From: Planctomycetaceae bacterium
GTDB lineage: Bacteria; Planctomycetota; Planctomycetia; Pirellulales; UBA1268
Length of the DNA stretch: 53,893 nt
Direction of reading: 5' to 3'
NCBI GenBank assembly: GCA_005789975.1
Contig: SXWC01000170.1
Coordinates: 1 to 53,893 of the forward strand
Shown here: positions 1 to 9,050 of the stretch, piece by piece
How positions within the stretch are numbered: the first letter of the stretch is position 1
Layout of the letters: each line of letters begins with the position of its first letter
Made by a program: the position numbers and the translations under genes
The notes under the pieces: generated by a model
Database searches by the model: none
Told to the model about the DNA's origin: nothing
Seen by the model: only the letters and a program-made list of their open reading frames with translations

Positions 1-1
1 C

Positions 2-979
2 ATCGACGGCCTGCTCCACATCCCCGACATGAGCTGGGCGCGGATCGGCCATCCCAGCGAGATGGTGCGGATCGACCAGGAGATCGAGGTGCAGGTGCTG
101 CACATCGATCGCGATCGCGAGAAGATCGCCCTCGGCATGAAGCAGCGGACGGCCAGCCCGTGGGCCAAGGTCGCCGACAAGTATCCGGTGGGCACCGTCT
201 GCATGGGCACGGTCGTCAACGTGATGAGCTACGGCGCGTTCGTGAAGCTCGAGGACGGCGTCGAGGGGCTCGTGCACATCAGCGAGATGAGCTGGACGAA
301 GCGGGTCAGCCATCCAAGCGAGCTGGTGAAGCCGGGCGACGAGGTCGAGGTCGTCGTGCTCGCCATCAACAAGGAAAAGCAGGAAATCTCGCTGGGAATG
401 AAGCAGACCCAGCAGAACCCCTGGGAGAAGGTGGCCGCCGATTATCCACCGGGCGCGATCGTCAAGGGCGTGGTCCGCAACCTCACCAACTACGGCGCCT
501 TCATCGAGATCAACGACGGCATCGATGGCCTGCTCCACGTGACCGACATGTCTTGGACGCGGAAGGTGACCCACCCCAGCGAGATGCTCGACAAGGGTGC
601 CGAGGTCGAGTGCAAGGTGCTCTCCGTGGACCAGCAGCGACGGCGGATCGCCCTGGGACTCAAGCAGATGGCCGACGATCCCTGGACGACCGACATCCCC
701 AAGCGGTACAAGGCCGGCGACGTCGTCAACGGCACGGTCACCAAGATCACCAACTTCGGCGTGTTCGTGGGTCTGGAGGACGGCCTCGAGGGCCTGCTCC
801 ACATCTCGGAACTCTCCGAGGACAAGGTGGAGAATGCCGAAGACCTCGTGAAGGTCGGCGATCCGCTCGAGGTCAAGATTCTCCGCGTCGACACCGAGGA
901 GCGGAAGATCGGCCTCTCGAAGAAGCGCGTCGGCTGGTCGAGCGATCGCGAGGCTGCCGAAGGTCCTGCCGAGGTCTGA
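2..979 (+). CDS. rpsA: 30S ribosomal protein S1 (C-terminal part)
   Basis: The gene begins before the window; the frame is open from base 2. S1 binds mRNA on the small ribosomal subunit through repeated OB-fold S1 domains. The visible 325 residues hold the end of one S1 domain and three complete ones, each with the pattern G-V...GAF(V/I)...DG(V/I)(E/D)GL(V/L)H(I/V) followed by a closing (I/L)(A/S)LG(M/L)KQ. The last domain is more diverged and ends with a short charged tail. Full-length S1 usually has four to six domains, so at least one more lies upstream. The gene is convergent with bcp. The identification is firm; only the N-terminus is missing. Confidence 0.95.
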   Translation: MDGLLHIPDMSWARIGHPSEMVRIDQEIEVQVLHIDRDREKIALGMKQRTASPWAKVADKYPVGTVCMGTVVNVMSYGAFVKLEDGVEGLVHISEMSWTKRVSHPSELVKPGDEVEVVVLAINKEKQEISLGMKQTQQNPWEKVAADYPPGAIVKGVVRNLTNYGAFIEINDGIDGLLHVTDMSWTRKVTHPSEMLDKGAEVECKVLSVDQQRRRIALGLKQMADDPWTTDIPKRYKAGDVVNGTVTKITNFGVFVGLEDGLEGLLHISELSEDKVENAEDLVKVGDPLEVKILRVDTEERKIGLSKKRVGWSSDREAAEGPAEV

Positions 980-1100
980 CCGACACGCCCGGCGGGTTTT
1001 GCTTCCGGCAGAAGTCGCCAGCGGCTTCGGGCCGGTTCGTGAGCGGCCCGGATGCTCCGCGGAGTGGGGCCTGCCCCAAGGCCCGGCTTTCATCCGGAAC

Positions 1101-1116
1101 GCCCGGCCGGCCGGGC
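1101..1116. terminator. perfect GC palindrome between convergent rpsA and bcp
   Basis: A 16-bp perfect palindrome made only of G and C lies just before the bcp stop codon, between two converging genes. It could form a hairpin in either transcript. There is no T-tract, so an intrinsic terminator role is only inferred from its place. Confidence 0.25.
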
Positions 1117-1126
1117 GGCGGCTTCC

Positions 1127-1597
1127 TCACACCTCGGCGAGTGCCGCGAGCACCTGCTCGGCGTGAACGTCGGTCTTCACCGCCTTGAAGACTTTCGCCA
1201 CCCGCCCTTCCGCGTCGATCACGAACGTGCTGCGGGCGATACCCATCGACTTCTTGCCATACATGTTTTTTTCCCGCCAGGCGCCGTATTTCTCGGCGAC
1301 CTGGTGGCCAGGATCACAGAGGAGCGTGAACGGGAGCTTGTATTTCACCCGGAATGCCTCGTGGCTCGCCGGCCCGTCCGGGCTGACGCCGAGCACGACC
1401 GCCCCGAACTTCGCCAGCTTCGCCTTCGCGTCGCGAAAGCCGCAGGCTTCCTTCGTGCAGCCCGGAGTGTCGTCCTTGGGGTAGAAATAAAGGACCACGG
1501 GCGTGCCCCGGAGGCTCGAGAGTTTCAACTTCGTGCCGTCGTGCGTCGCCAGCGTAAAGTCGGGGGCCTTGTCGCCGGCCTCGATCCAATCGGCCAT
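1127..1597 (-). CDS. bcp: thiol peroxidase of the Bcp/PrxQ peroxiredoxin family
   Basis: Reduces hydrogen peroxide and organic peroxides using thioredoxin, in the cytoplasm. The 156 residues match the usual Bcp length. The active site DDTPGCTKEAC holds the peroxidatic Cys47 and, five residues on, Cys52, the resolving position typical of two-Cys Bcp proteins. The peroxiredoxin core (APDFTL, VVLYFYPKDDTPGC) is intact. There is no signal peptide. GGAGA lies about 7 nt before the ATG. It is divergent from the MnmE-like gene, and the two starts lie within about 35 bp, so their promoters must overlap. Confidence 0.93.
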   Translation of the reverse strand: MADWIEAGDKAPDFTLATHDGTKLKLSSLRGTPVVLYFYPKDDTPGCTKEACGFRDAKAKLAKFGAVVLGVSPDGPASHEAFRVKYKLPFTLLCDPGHQVAEKYGAWREKNMYGKKSMGIARSTFVIDAEGRVAKVFKAVKTDVHAEQVLAALAEV

Positions 1598-1628
1598 GGG
1601 GAATCTCCGTGCGGGGATTGATCAACTG

Positions 1629-2744
1629 GTGAGCGGTTTTTTTAGCAGCCAGCCCGCAGACGTCCAGATCATCCGTTGCGGCCTGCTCACGCCGCCGGGC
1701 CGTGGGGCGCTCTCCGTGGTCGGAGTCGCCGGAGATGACGCGGTGACGATCATCGACCGCCTGTTCGCGGCCAGGGGCGGCCCGGTGGCCGCACGGCCCG
1801 ACCGGGCGATCTGTTTCGGGACCTGGCGGGCGACGGGCGAGGATGTGGTCGTCGTCAGACGCGACCGGGACGGGGTGGAGGTGCATTGTCACGGCGGCAC
1901 GGCGGCGGCGGCGGCGATCCTCGGCGGACTCGAGTCCGCCGGGGCGCTGCGGGTCTCCTGGCACGACTGGCCGACGCTCGGCGACGCCGACACCGGCGCC
2001 GGGGCCGCGCTGCGATCGCTGCCGTTCGCCTCCGGGCCCAAGGCCGCGCGGATTCTGTCGCGACAGGCCGCGGGCAGCCTCGACGGCGAACTCCACCGCA
2101 TCGACACGCTCGCGACCGCAGGCGACGACGCGGCCGCGATCCGTGCCGCAGCCCGGCTGCTCGCGGCCGCCCGGGTGGGCCTGCGGCTCACGACCCCGTG
2201 GCGGATCGTGTTTTCGGGCACCGTCAACGCCGGCAAGAGCAGCCTCATGAATGCCCTCGTGGGCCACGGCCGCAGCATCGTCTCGCCCATCCCGGGGACG
2301 ACCCGCGACGTGGTCACCGCCCGCGCCGTCATCGACGGCTGGGAGGTGGACCTCATCGACGTCGCCGGGATGCGGGAAGACGCGGCCGACGTGACGCCCG
2401 TGGAACTGGCGGGGATCTCCCGAGCCGTGGCTGAGCGGCAGGCGGCCGATCTCGTTCTCCGCGTGATGCCCGCGGACGCGCTGCCGCCGGTCGTGGAGCC
2501 GCCGCCGGCGGAGGAACTCCTGGTGCTGACGAAGTGCGACCTGGCCCCGGGGGTGATGGTTGCCGGGGCGATCGCGACATCGGCGGTCACGGGCCTCGGC
2601 ATCGACACCTTGATCGCTGCGATCGTCAACCGCCTCGTGCCCGAGGAACGACAGGATCCGGAGTTGCTCGCGGGGCCGATGCCATTCACGCCGCGGCAGG
2701 TCGATGCCATCCGGGCCCGGTGGGGCGGGGATCCCCGGTTCTAG
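1629..2744 (+). CDS. MnmE/TrmE-like GTPase lacking the C-terminal catalytic tail
   Basis: MnmE, together with MnmG, modifies the wobble uridine of certain tRNAs. Here the N-terminal folate-binding TrmE signature (TPPGRG) is followed by a helical region and a G domain: P-loop GTVNAGKSS, PGTTRD switch region, DVAG and TKCD. The protein stops at FTPRQVDAIRARWGG, where classical MnmE continues into its last helices and the C-x-G-K ending that carries the catalytic cysteine. It is about 371 residues against about 454 in E. coli. The GTG at 1629 was chosen because a G-rich RBS lies before it; ATG 1596 in frame is an alternative that overlaps the bcp start. The stop is TAG and abuts repeat sequence. 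It may be a paralogue or a reduced MnmE. Confidence 0.75.
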   Translation: MSGFFSSQPADVQIIRCGLLTPPGRGALSVVGVAGDDAVTIIDRLFAARGGPVAARPDRAICFGTWRATGEDVVVVRRDRDGVEVHCHGGTAAAAAILGGLESAGALRVSWHDWPTLGDADTGAGAALRSLPFASGPKAARILSRQAAGSLDGELHRIDTLATAGDDAAAIRAAARLLAAARVGLRLTTPWRIVFSGTVNAGKSSLMNALVGHGRSIVSPIPGTTRDVVTARAVIDGWEVDLIDVAGMREDAADVTPVELAGISRAVAERQAADLVLRVMPADALPPVVEPPPAEELLVLTKCDLAPGVMVAGAIATSAVTGLGIDTLIAAIVNRLVPEERQDPELLAGPMPFTPRQVDAIRARWGGDPRF

Positions 2745-2850
2745 CTTGGACTTTTGCGGTCGTTCGCAGGGTGCCGGGAGGGGCTGCCCCGACCCTCACG
2801 GGACGTGCGAACACCTCCGGCAACCCCGTGCCGAACAGGATTGCATCCCT
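2742..2850 (+). repeat. family B outer repeat without the inner 132-bp element (empty site)
   Basis: The roughly 310-bp gap after the MnmE-like gene carries no gene that I can support. From 2771 to 2848 it matches the flanks of the repeat at 25556-25755: GTGCCGGGA, then GACCCTCAC, then a block ending GGATTGCATCC. At 25563-25694 a 132-bp inverted-repeat element sits between these flanks. Here only GGGGCTGCCCC remains. The first bases, CTAGCTT-G-CTTTTGC (2741 onwards), supply the TAG stop of the preceding gene and resemble the end of the composite repeat near 22271. I see nothing in 2851-3057. Confidence 0.65.
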
Positions 2851-3057
2851 GACCTTCTGCCAACGGGATAGACCCGGGGGAAACGCCCGACCGCACCCCA
2901 CTGCTGTCTGCCACCGGCTCCGGAGGCGTGCGACCCTCATGACCGGCAGCCCTTGGCCATGGAATTTCCCCCGTGGCACCACGCCTCGTGCACCGGGCAG
3001 CGCATACTTGGGTCGCGTCTTCGACCGCAGACCCCACCCTGGTGAAATCCACCCTCG

Positions 3058-3717
3058 ATGTCCACCATCCTCGCCCGCTGCGCGGCGCTGGGCATCGTCG
3101 CCGGCGGTTTTGCGATCACGGGCGACCTGGGGCGGCTCGCCGATCGTGGGATGAGGGTCCTGAGCGCCAGCGACGTGCCAGCCGCCCAACCGGCCGAGAC
3201 GCAGCCGAGCGTGGAGCCCGAGCCGGCGGTTCCTGCCACGTCCCAGCCCGTTCCGGTCGGCAGTTCCGTCCCAGCGACATCAGCCGTGGCGCCACCCTCG
3301 CCCGGCTCGGTCCACGATTCCGCCCCCGTGGTGCAGGCCTCCGACCTGCGGCCGCCGACCGGTGGCCCCGACACCGTCGACGTCTCCCGGCTCCAGCCGG
3401 GCAACCGACTCGTCGTCTGGCTCACCGTCGTCCGGCGACCGGCCGCACCGGCCTACCGGTGCCTCGTGTTCGACCTGGTCGATCCCGCCACTGCCGAGGC
3501 GCTCGTCTACGAGGCCGTCTCGTTCACGAAAGACCGGCAGCCCAAGGCCGCGGCGCTGCCGCCACGCAGGGTGCGCATCGGCTCGCCGGATCAGGCGGGC
3601 CCATCCATCGTCCGCAACGGCAGGATGCGGATTCAGCCCCTCGGCATCGCCCACGCGGCGGGCCGCGACGACGGCGACACGATCGGGCCGATCGTCGCCC
3701 TCGACGTGGTGCGCTAG
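3058..3717 (+). CDS. exported hypothetical protein
   Basis: Not recognised; 219 residues. The N-terminus (MSTILARCAALGIVAGGFAI) looks like a short membrane anchor or signal sequence. A Pro/Ala/Ser-rich linker of about 80 residues follows. A compact C-terminal domain (from about residue 100) contains RLVVWLTVVRRP and YRCLVFDLVDPATAEAL and ends VALDVVR. This build (anchor, disordered linker, small beta-rich domain) suggests a periplasmic or cell-envelope role, which is inference. Its TAG stop is the first triplet of a family A repeat, and the der gene converges on the other end of that repeat. Confidence 0.6.
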   Translation: MSTILARCAALGIVAGGFAITGDLGRLADRGMRVLSASDVPAAQPAETQPSVEPEPAVPATSQPVPVGSSVPATSAVAPPSPGSVHDSAPVVQASDLRPPTGGPDTVDVSRLQPGNRLVVWLTVVRRPAAPAYRCLVFDLVDPATAEALVYEAVSFTKDRQPKAAALPPRRVRIGSPDQAGPSIVRNGRMRIQPLGIAHAAGRDDGDTIGPIVALDVVR

Positions 3718-3840
3718 CAGACCGTCGAACAAGCCTGCCTGAGCAGGATGCGACGATCCCCGACCGCGGAAACCCTCGGCATTTCCACCGCTCGATCGGG
3801 CCGACGACGCCCATGGGTCCCTTCGTCCACGGGCCGTCAG
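3715..3840 (+). repeat. family A three-hairpin repeat, copy 1
   Basis: Starts TAGCAG, where TAG is the stop codon of the upstream gene, then runs through CCTGCCTGAGCAGG (hairpin 1), GCGGAAAccctcggcaTTTCCaCCGC (hairpin 2) and a degenerate third hairpin ending CGTCCACGGG. The other end overlaps the TGA stop of der, so the repeat exactly fills the gap between two convergent genes. Related copies lie near 21796, 24296, 25796, 39575 and 50716. Confidence 0.8.
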
Positions 3841-5177
3841 TCGTCCGTCTTGTCGGCCGATGACTTGCCGCGGACGTACAGCCGGATCGGCACCTCGTGG
3901 AACGGCAGTTCCTTCCGGAACGCGTTGAGCAGGTAGCGGCGGTAGGGCTCCGAAAGACTCCGTGGAGCGCTCGCCGAGATCACGATCGTCGGGGGCGCGA
4001 CCTCGACCTGGGTGGCGTAGTAGAGCCGGACGGGACGGCCGCGGGAGTCGGCGGGCGGACGGTTGATCTCGACGGCCTGACGCAGGACGGTGTTCAGCCG
4101 GGCGGTCGGGGTCCGCTCGCGGCTCTGGCGGTAGAGCCGCTGGGCGGTGTCGATCACCGCCTTCACGGTCCGGCCCTTGGTGGCCGTCACGAAGGCGATC
4201 GGCGCCCACGGCATCGTGCGGAACGTGTCGCGGAGATACTCCTCCCACTCCTGCTTCTTCACGTCGGCCGCATAGAGATCCCATTTGTTGACCACGAACA
4301 CGACCGGCTTCGCCTCCTCGGTGATCGTGTCGGCGAGCTGCTTGTCGACCTTCCCGATCGGTTCGCTGGCGTCGAAGAACAGGAGCACCACGTCGGCGCG
4401 GCGGACGCTCCGCTGGGCGCGGTGCGTCGAGTAGAAATCGACGTCGGTCTTGCGGCTTTTCGACCGCCGCAGGCCGGGCGTGTCGATCGCGAGAAAGGAC
4501 CTGCCGTCGACCTCGAAGCGCACGTCGACACTGTCCCGGGTCGTGCCGGCGACGGGGCTCGTGATCACCCGTTCCTCGTGGGCGAGCGAGTTGACGAACG
4601 TGCTCTTGCCCACGTTGCGACGGCCCACCATGGCGAGCTTCATCTCGGGCAGATCGGCCGACAAAGGCTCTGCGCCGGTCGGCTCCGGGAGCCGTTCGAG
4701 AATCGCATCGACGAGCTGCACGCGGTTGCGATTCTGGCGGGCACTGACGATGAGCGGCGGCCCGAAGCCGAGCGAGGCAAACTCGTGGGCCTGCGGATCG
4801 AGCTTCGGCCCGTCGGCCTTGTTGGCCACGAGGATCACCGGACAGCCGAACTTGCGGATCCGGCGGGCCACTTCCACGTCGGCCGCCAGCGGTCCCGAGC
4901 GGACATCGACGACGAACAGGACGACCGCGGCCGAGGCGAGCCCCGATTCGATCTGCTTGTCGATGTGCGCCGTGAGACCGTCGGGGTCGTCGAAACCCAT
5001 GCCGCCGGTGTCGACGAGCTCCATCACGCGGCCTTCGAGCTCGACCCGTTGCACGAGCCGATCGCGGGTCACGCCCGCGGTCGGGTCCTCGATCGCGATC
5101 CGCTTCTCGACGAGCCAGTTGAAGAGGGTCGACTTGCCCACGTTGGGCCGGCCGACGATGACGACATGGGGAATCAT
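3837..5177 (-). CDS. der: ribosome biogenesis GTPase Der (EngA)
   Basis: Needed for assembly of the 50S subunit. It has two tandem G domains in 446 residues: the first with GRPNVGKST, DTGG and NKAD, the second with GRRNVGKST, DTPG and NKWD. A C-terminal KH-like domain ends RLYVRGKSSADKTDD. Length and order match the family. The start is ATG 5177 because the P-loop strand MIPHVVIVGRPN begins there; a longer upstream reading is not conserved in character. It begins 7 nt after the stop of the ATP-grasp/alpha-E gene, so the two are probably one transcript. It ends inside a family A repeat. Confidence 0.95.
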   Translation of the reverse strand: MIPHVVIVGRPNVGKSTLFNWLVEKRIAIEDPTAGVTRDRLVQRVELEGRVMELVDTGGMGFDDPDGLTAHIDKQIESGLASAAVVLFVVDVRSGPLAADVEVARRIRKFGCPVILVANKADGPKLDPQAHEFASLGFGPPLIVSARQNRNRVQLVDAILERLPEPTGAEPLSADLPEMKLAMVGRRNVGKSTFVNSLAHEERVITSPVAGTTRDSVDVRFEVDGRSFLAIDTPGLRRSKSRKTDVDFYSTHRAQRSVRRADVVLLFFDASEPIGKVDKQLADTITEEAKPVVFVVNKWDLYAADVKKQEWEEYLRDTFRTMPWAPIAFVTATKGRTVKAVIDTAQRLYRQSRERTPTARLNTVLRQAVEINRPPADSRGRPVRLYYATQVEVAPPTIVISASAPRSLSEPYRRYLLNAFRKELPFHEVPIRLYVRGKSSADKTDD

Positions 5178-5184
5178 GGATTGA

Positions 5185-7827
5185 TCACGCTCCGTTGGCG
5201 GGAAGGCTCGGAACGTCGCCCAGCCGCCGCCGCGGCGTGGAGTGAACGAGGTAGCGGTGGGTGATCGCGTCGGAAAACTCGCGGACGAGCCCGTCGAGCC
5301 GGCCGAGAAGGGCCCCGAGCGCGACGCGAGACCCACGATCGTCGGGCTGCGCGAGCCGATCGACGTCGGCGAGCCGTAGCTGGCCGAGGGCGTCGGTCAC
5401 GGCGCGGCGTTCTCCCGTGAGCACCGGCGATGAATCGTCGTCGGGCAACGCCTGCACGTGGTCGGCGAGGGCCGCGAACTGGAAGCCGACGCTCCGCGGA
5501 TTGGTGTCGTCGATCAGCAGCAGGTCGATCAGGGGGGCCGCCTCGAGGACGCCCGGGTAGCGGTTTCGGTAGGTCATCGAGCTGTCCGCGATCTCGAGAA
5601 GCATCTCGTCGAGACGCTGCGTGTCGGAGCGGCCGCCGTCGCCGTCGCCGTCGCCGGGAGCGGGGGCCCGGGCCGCGGCGAGGGTCGGCTCCAGCAGTTG
5701 GATCATGGCAGCGGCCCGCTCCAACCGCCGGCCCATGTCGAGGAACCGCCAGCCCGGCCCGCGGGTCATGCTCTCCATGCCGAGACCGGCGAAGGCGGAG
5801 AGTTCGAAGATCACCGTGTCGAGGTGGGGCAGCACGTCGGCGAACCGGCCGGGCGAAAGCGTAACGGCGGGCCGGCCCGAGAGCGAGTCGCGGCGCACCC
5901 GCGAAAGGACCTTCCAGGAATCGATCGAGATTCGATCGCGAACCACCGATGCCGTCCGCCAGAGACGATCGATGCTCTCCCGCACGCTGCCCTGCCGCGA
6001 TCCGTCGTGGACGAGTTTCTGAATCTCGGCATGCATCTCCCACAGCGCGCCAGGCTGCGACGGGGAGAGCCTTTCGGGTCTGGCGAGCGTCGGATCCGCC
6101 AGCACGTTGAGCAGCAGCGCCGCCTCGCCCACGCAGTCCTGGTGCGATTCCGACGCCAGGCGGTTGGTCACCGTGCGGAGGAGCCGGGCCGTGCCCTCGG
6201 CCCGCTCGACGTGCCGCCCGAGCCAGTGGAGATGATCGGCCACACGGCTCGGGAGGTCGTAGCCGCTGCGCCGCAACGGGATCGGCTGACCGGGCGGGCG
6301 CAGGAGTGTGACCGGGGGAACGGGGCCCTGCGCGAGCACCCAGACATCCTTCGAGCCCTGGCTGGAGAGGAGGAGTTCCTCGCCGGACGAACGGCCTGCG
6401 GACATTCTCGCCAGCGCTCCCCGCATGGTCTGGTAGCCCTCGGGAGCGGCGATGGCGAAGCACCGCATCAGCACCGCTGCGGGGACGATCGCGGCGTCGT
6501 TCCAGCAGGGGGCGACGGAGCGTTCCACTCGTTCACGGCCGACCCAGTCGGCGGGCCGGGCACGAATCTCGTCGATGAGCCGGGCCCGTGATGCGGCGTC
6601 GAGCAGCGCCGGCACCACCCGCTTCATGCCGCGGCGGGCCGCGACCGGCTCCACCACGCAGTCGTCGAGCGTGCGGAGCACGTGGTCGAGGTTGGCGGCG
6701 ATGCCGCACCACCACGACCGCGGCGTGGCCAGTTCGAGCTCCTCGCCGAGCAGCCGCCGCGAGACTGCGGGCAGAAACTCCGCAAACCCCGGCGATTCGA
6801 CGATCCCGCTGCCCAGTGCATTGGCGACGGCCGCGCGGCCGCGGCGGACGGCCTGCACGAGCCCCGGCGTGCCCTCCAGGGCCGTGCCGTCGAGTTCCAA
6901 CGGGTCGCACTGCCGGTCGGGCACCCGCCTCAGCAGCACGTCCATCGGCACGAGACCGCCGAGCGTCTTGAGGCCGAGGCGGTCGTCGCGGACGGCCAGA
7001 TCGCCTCCTTCGACGAGCGGGTAGCCAAGGTAGCGGGCAAGATAGGCGTCTTCGAAGTAGGTCGAACTCGACGGCCCGGGGCTCTGCAGGCCGATCCGCG
7101 GATCGTCACGGCCAGGGGCGAGCCCGCGGAGCAGCGAACGCAGCCCCATGAAGAACGGCGCCAACCGCTCCACGTTGCATTGCTGGAAGGCGGCCGGAAA
7201 GAGCCGGGAGACCACCAGCCTGTTCTCGAGGGCGTAGCCCAGGCCGCGGGGCACGTCGGTGCGGTCGCCGAGCGCCATCCACTGGCCGTCATGGTTGCGG
7301 GCGACGACGGCGGCATAGACATGCAGCCAGCGGCCGCCGATGACCGGCAGGCCGTGGCAGCACCGCAGAAACGCGGGATGCCCGAGCACCAGTTCGGGGG
7401 GCACGATGCCTTCGCGGAGCACCTGCTGCGGACCGTAGATGTCGGCGAGCAGGGCATCGAGCACCCGGGCCCGCTGATTGATTCCCACCTCGAGCCGGTT
7501 CCAGTCGGTGTCGGCGATCACCAGCGGGATCGGGTCGAGCACCCAGGGCCGCTGCTCGCCCGACTTCTCGTCCTGCATCGTGTAGGTGACGCCGTTGTCA
7601 CGAATCAGACGACGGGCCTGGTCCCAACGTTCCGCGAGCTCCGCGGGTTGCCATGAGCCGAGTTGGTCGACGAGCCGGTGCCAGTGCGGCCGCGGCAGGC
7701 CGTCGGCTCCGCAGAGCTCGTCGTAGCACCCCTCCGGGGCCTTGTAGCCGGGGAAGGGATTTTGCCGTCCCCCCTGTGCGGCCGCGGGCGAGAACGGAAC
7801 TCCGGCGGTGTCGAGAAGAGGGTTCAT
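5185..7827 (-). CDS. circularly permuted ATP-grasp / alpha-E domain fusion protein
   Basis: 880 residues. The first ~500 are a circularly permuted ATP-grasp type 2 domain (formerly DUF404/407), with MALGDRTDVPRGLGYALENR, SPGPSSSTYFEDAYLAR and the basic-acidic motifs of the family. From about residue 530 comes an alpha-E domain (formerly DUF403), opening RVADHLHWLGRHVERAEG. In most genomes these are separate neighbouring genes, next to a bacterial transglutaminase-like gene, and are proposed to make or modify peptide-like products; the reaction is unproven. Here they are one polypeptide, and the matching transglutaminase is about 27 kb away (34204-35148). The gene is followed by der. No clear RBS is seen before the ATG. 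Confidence 0.85.
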   Translation of the reverse strand: MNPLLDTAGVPFSPAAAQGGRQNPFPGYKAPEGCYDELCGADGLPRPHWHRLVDQLGSWQPAELAERWDQARRLIRDNGVTYTMQDEKSGEQRPWVLDPIPLVIADTDWNRLEVGINQRARVLDALLADIYGPQQVLREGIVPPELVLGHPAFLRCCHGLPVIGGRWLHVYAAVVARNHDGQWMALGDRTDVPRGLGYALENRLVVSRLFPAAFQQCNVERLAPFFMGLRSLLRGLAPGRDDPRIGLQSPGPSSSTYFEDAYLARYLGYPLVEGGDLAVRDDRLGLKTLGGLVPMDVLLRRVPDRQCDPLELDGTALEGTPGLVQAVRRGRAAVANALGSGIVESPGFAEFLPAVSRRLLGEELELATPRSWWCGIAANLDHVLRTLDDCVVEPVAARRGMKRVVPALLDAASRARLIDEIRARPADWVGRERVERSVAPCWNDAAIVPAAVLMRCFAIAAPEGYQTMRGALARMSAGRSSGEELLLSSQGSKDVWVLAQGPVPPVTLLRPPGQPIPLRRSGYDLPSRVADHLHWLGRHVERAEGTARLLRTVTNRLASESHQDCVGEAALLLNVLADPTLARPERLSPSQPGALWEMHAEIQKLVHDGSRQGSVRESIDRLWRTASVVRDRISIDSWKVLSRVRRDSLSGRPAVTLSPGRFADVLPHLDTVIFELSAFAGLGMESMTRGPGWRFLDMGRRLERAAAMIQLLEPTLAAARAPAPGDGDGDGGRSDTQRLDEMLLEIADSSMTYRNRYPGVLEAAPLIDLLLIDDTNPRSVGFQFAALADHVQALPDDDSSPVLTGERRAVTDALGQLRLADVDRLAQPDDRGSRVALGALLGRLDGLVREFSDAITHRYLVHSTPRRRLGDVPSLPANGA

Positions 7828-7954
7828 GAGGGCGGGATGCGGCCACGAAGTTGGACGAGCCCGTAGAGTTTACATCGGCATCCCGATGTGCGTCGCGAGA
7901 ACCGGCCGCAGCGTCCGCAGTGGGGGGGAACGAGCGGTGCGGCGATCCGGGTGC

Positions 7955-9034
7955 TCAATGCGACGGCGTGGCGAGCACGGCGCGGATACGGTCGCCGGTG
8001 ACGGGCTCGATCACGCCATGCTCGGTGATGATGCCCTTGATGAGACGGGCGGGCGTGACGTCAAACGCGGGGTTGTAGGCCATGGCGCCGACAGGAGCGG
8101 CGGTGACCCCGAGCGGATGGGTCACCTCGGCCGGCGACCGCTCCTCGATGGGGATTCCCGCGCCGGTGTCCAGCGAGAGGTCGAACGTGCTCGACGGCGC
8201 GGCGACATAGAAGGGCACGCCGTGGGCCGCGGCGAGCACCGCCAGACCGTAGGTGCCGATCTTGTTGGCCGTGTCACCATTGGCGGCGATCCGGTCGGCG
8301 CCGACGACACAGGCCGCCACCCGGCCGGTCGTGAGCAGGTGCCCGGCGGCCGAGTCGCAAAGCACGGTGACGGGAATGCCCCGCTGCACGAGTTCCCAGG
8401 CCGTCAGCCGGGCGCCTTGAAAGAGCGGCCGCGTCTCGTCGGCGAAGACCTCGAAGCGGCGTCCCTCGTCCCAGGCGGTGCTGATCACGGCCAGCGCCGT
8501 GCCGGCTCCGCCAGTGGCGAGTCCCCCGGTGTTGCAGTGGGTGAGGATGCCGCCCCGCGGCAGGACCGCGGCGCCGTGGCGACCGATCGCGGCGCAGAGG
8601 CGGCGGTCTTCGTCGTGGATGACGCGGGCTTCGGCCAGCAGGGCCTCGGCCAGGGCGATCGGCGCGGCGGCCTCCGGCAGCCTGTCGAGCACGGCGACGC
8701 ACCGCTCGACGGCCCAGCGGAGGTTGACGGCCGTCGGCCGGGCTGTTGCCAGCCGCTCGGCCTGCGCGAGAACGTGCGCCCGGCCGCGCCCGGGTTCCAT
8801 CCCCTCGCGAACCGCCTCGCCGGCCGCGACGACGAGTCCGTAGCCGCCGGCGATGCCGATCGCCGGAGCCCCGCGCACACGCAGGCTCTTGATCGCCTCC
8901 ACGACGGTGTCCACGTCACGACAGGAGAGCCACTCGAGCCGCGCGGGGAGGATCGTCTGATCGACGAGTTCGAGGTGGCCGGTGGCGTCGCCCTGCCAGC
9001 GGAGCGCGACCGGGACGACAGGCGATGGTGACAT
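7955..9034 (-). CDS. mtnA: S-methyl-5-thioribose-1-phosphate isomerase
   Basis: Methionine salvage: converts methylthioribose-1-phosphate to methylthioribulose-1-phosphate. 359 residues, the normal length. Characteristic motifs are RVRGAPAIG, the active-site cysteine in GGILTHCNTGGLAT, and the catalytic aspartate in VVGADRIAANGDTANKIGT. The start is ATG 9034 (MSPSPVVPVALRW); a longer frame upstream would overlap ald. It lies 16 nt after the ald stop on the same strand and is probably transcribed with ald and the Tat oxidoreductase. No other methionine-salvage gene is in the window. Confidence 0.93.
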   Translation of the reverse strand: MSPSPVVPVALRWQGDATGHLELVDQTILPARLEWLSCRDVDTVVEAIKSLRVRGAPAIGIAGGYGLVVAAGEAVREGMEPGRGRAHVLAQAERLATARPTAVNLRWAVERCVAVLDRLPEAAAPIALAEALLAEARVIHDEDRRLCAAIGRHGAAVLPRGGILTHCNTGGLATGGAGTALAVISTAWDEGRRFEVFADETRPLFQGARLTAWELVQRGIPVTVLCDSAAGHLLTTGRVAACVVGADRIAANGDTANKIGTYGLAVLAAAHGVPFYVAAPSSTFDLSLDTGAGIPIEERSPAEVTHPLGVTAAPVGAMAYNPAFDVTPARLIKGIITEHGVIEPVTGDRIRAVLATPSH

Positions 9035-9050
9035 GCGGATCTCGCAGGAC

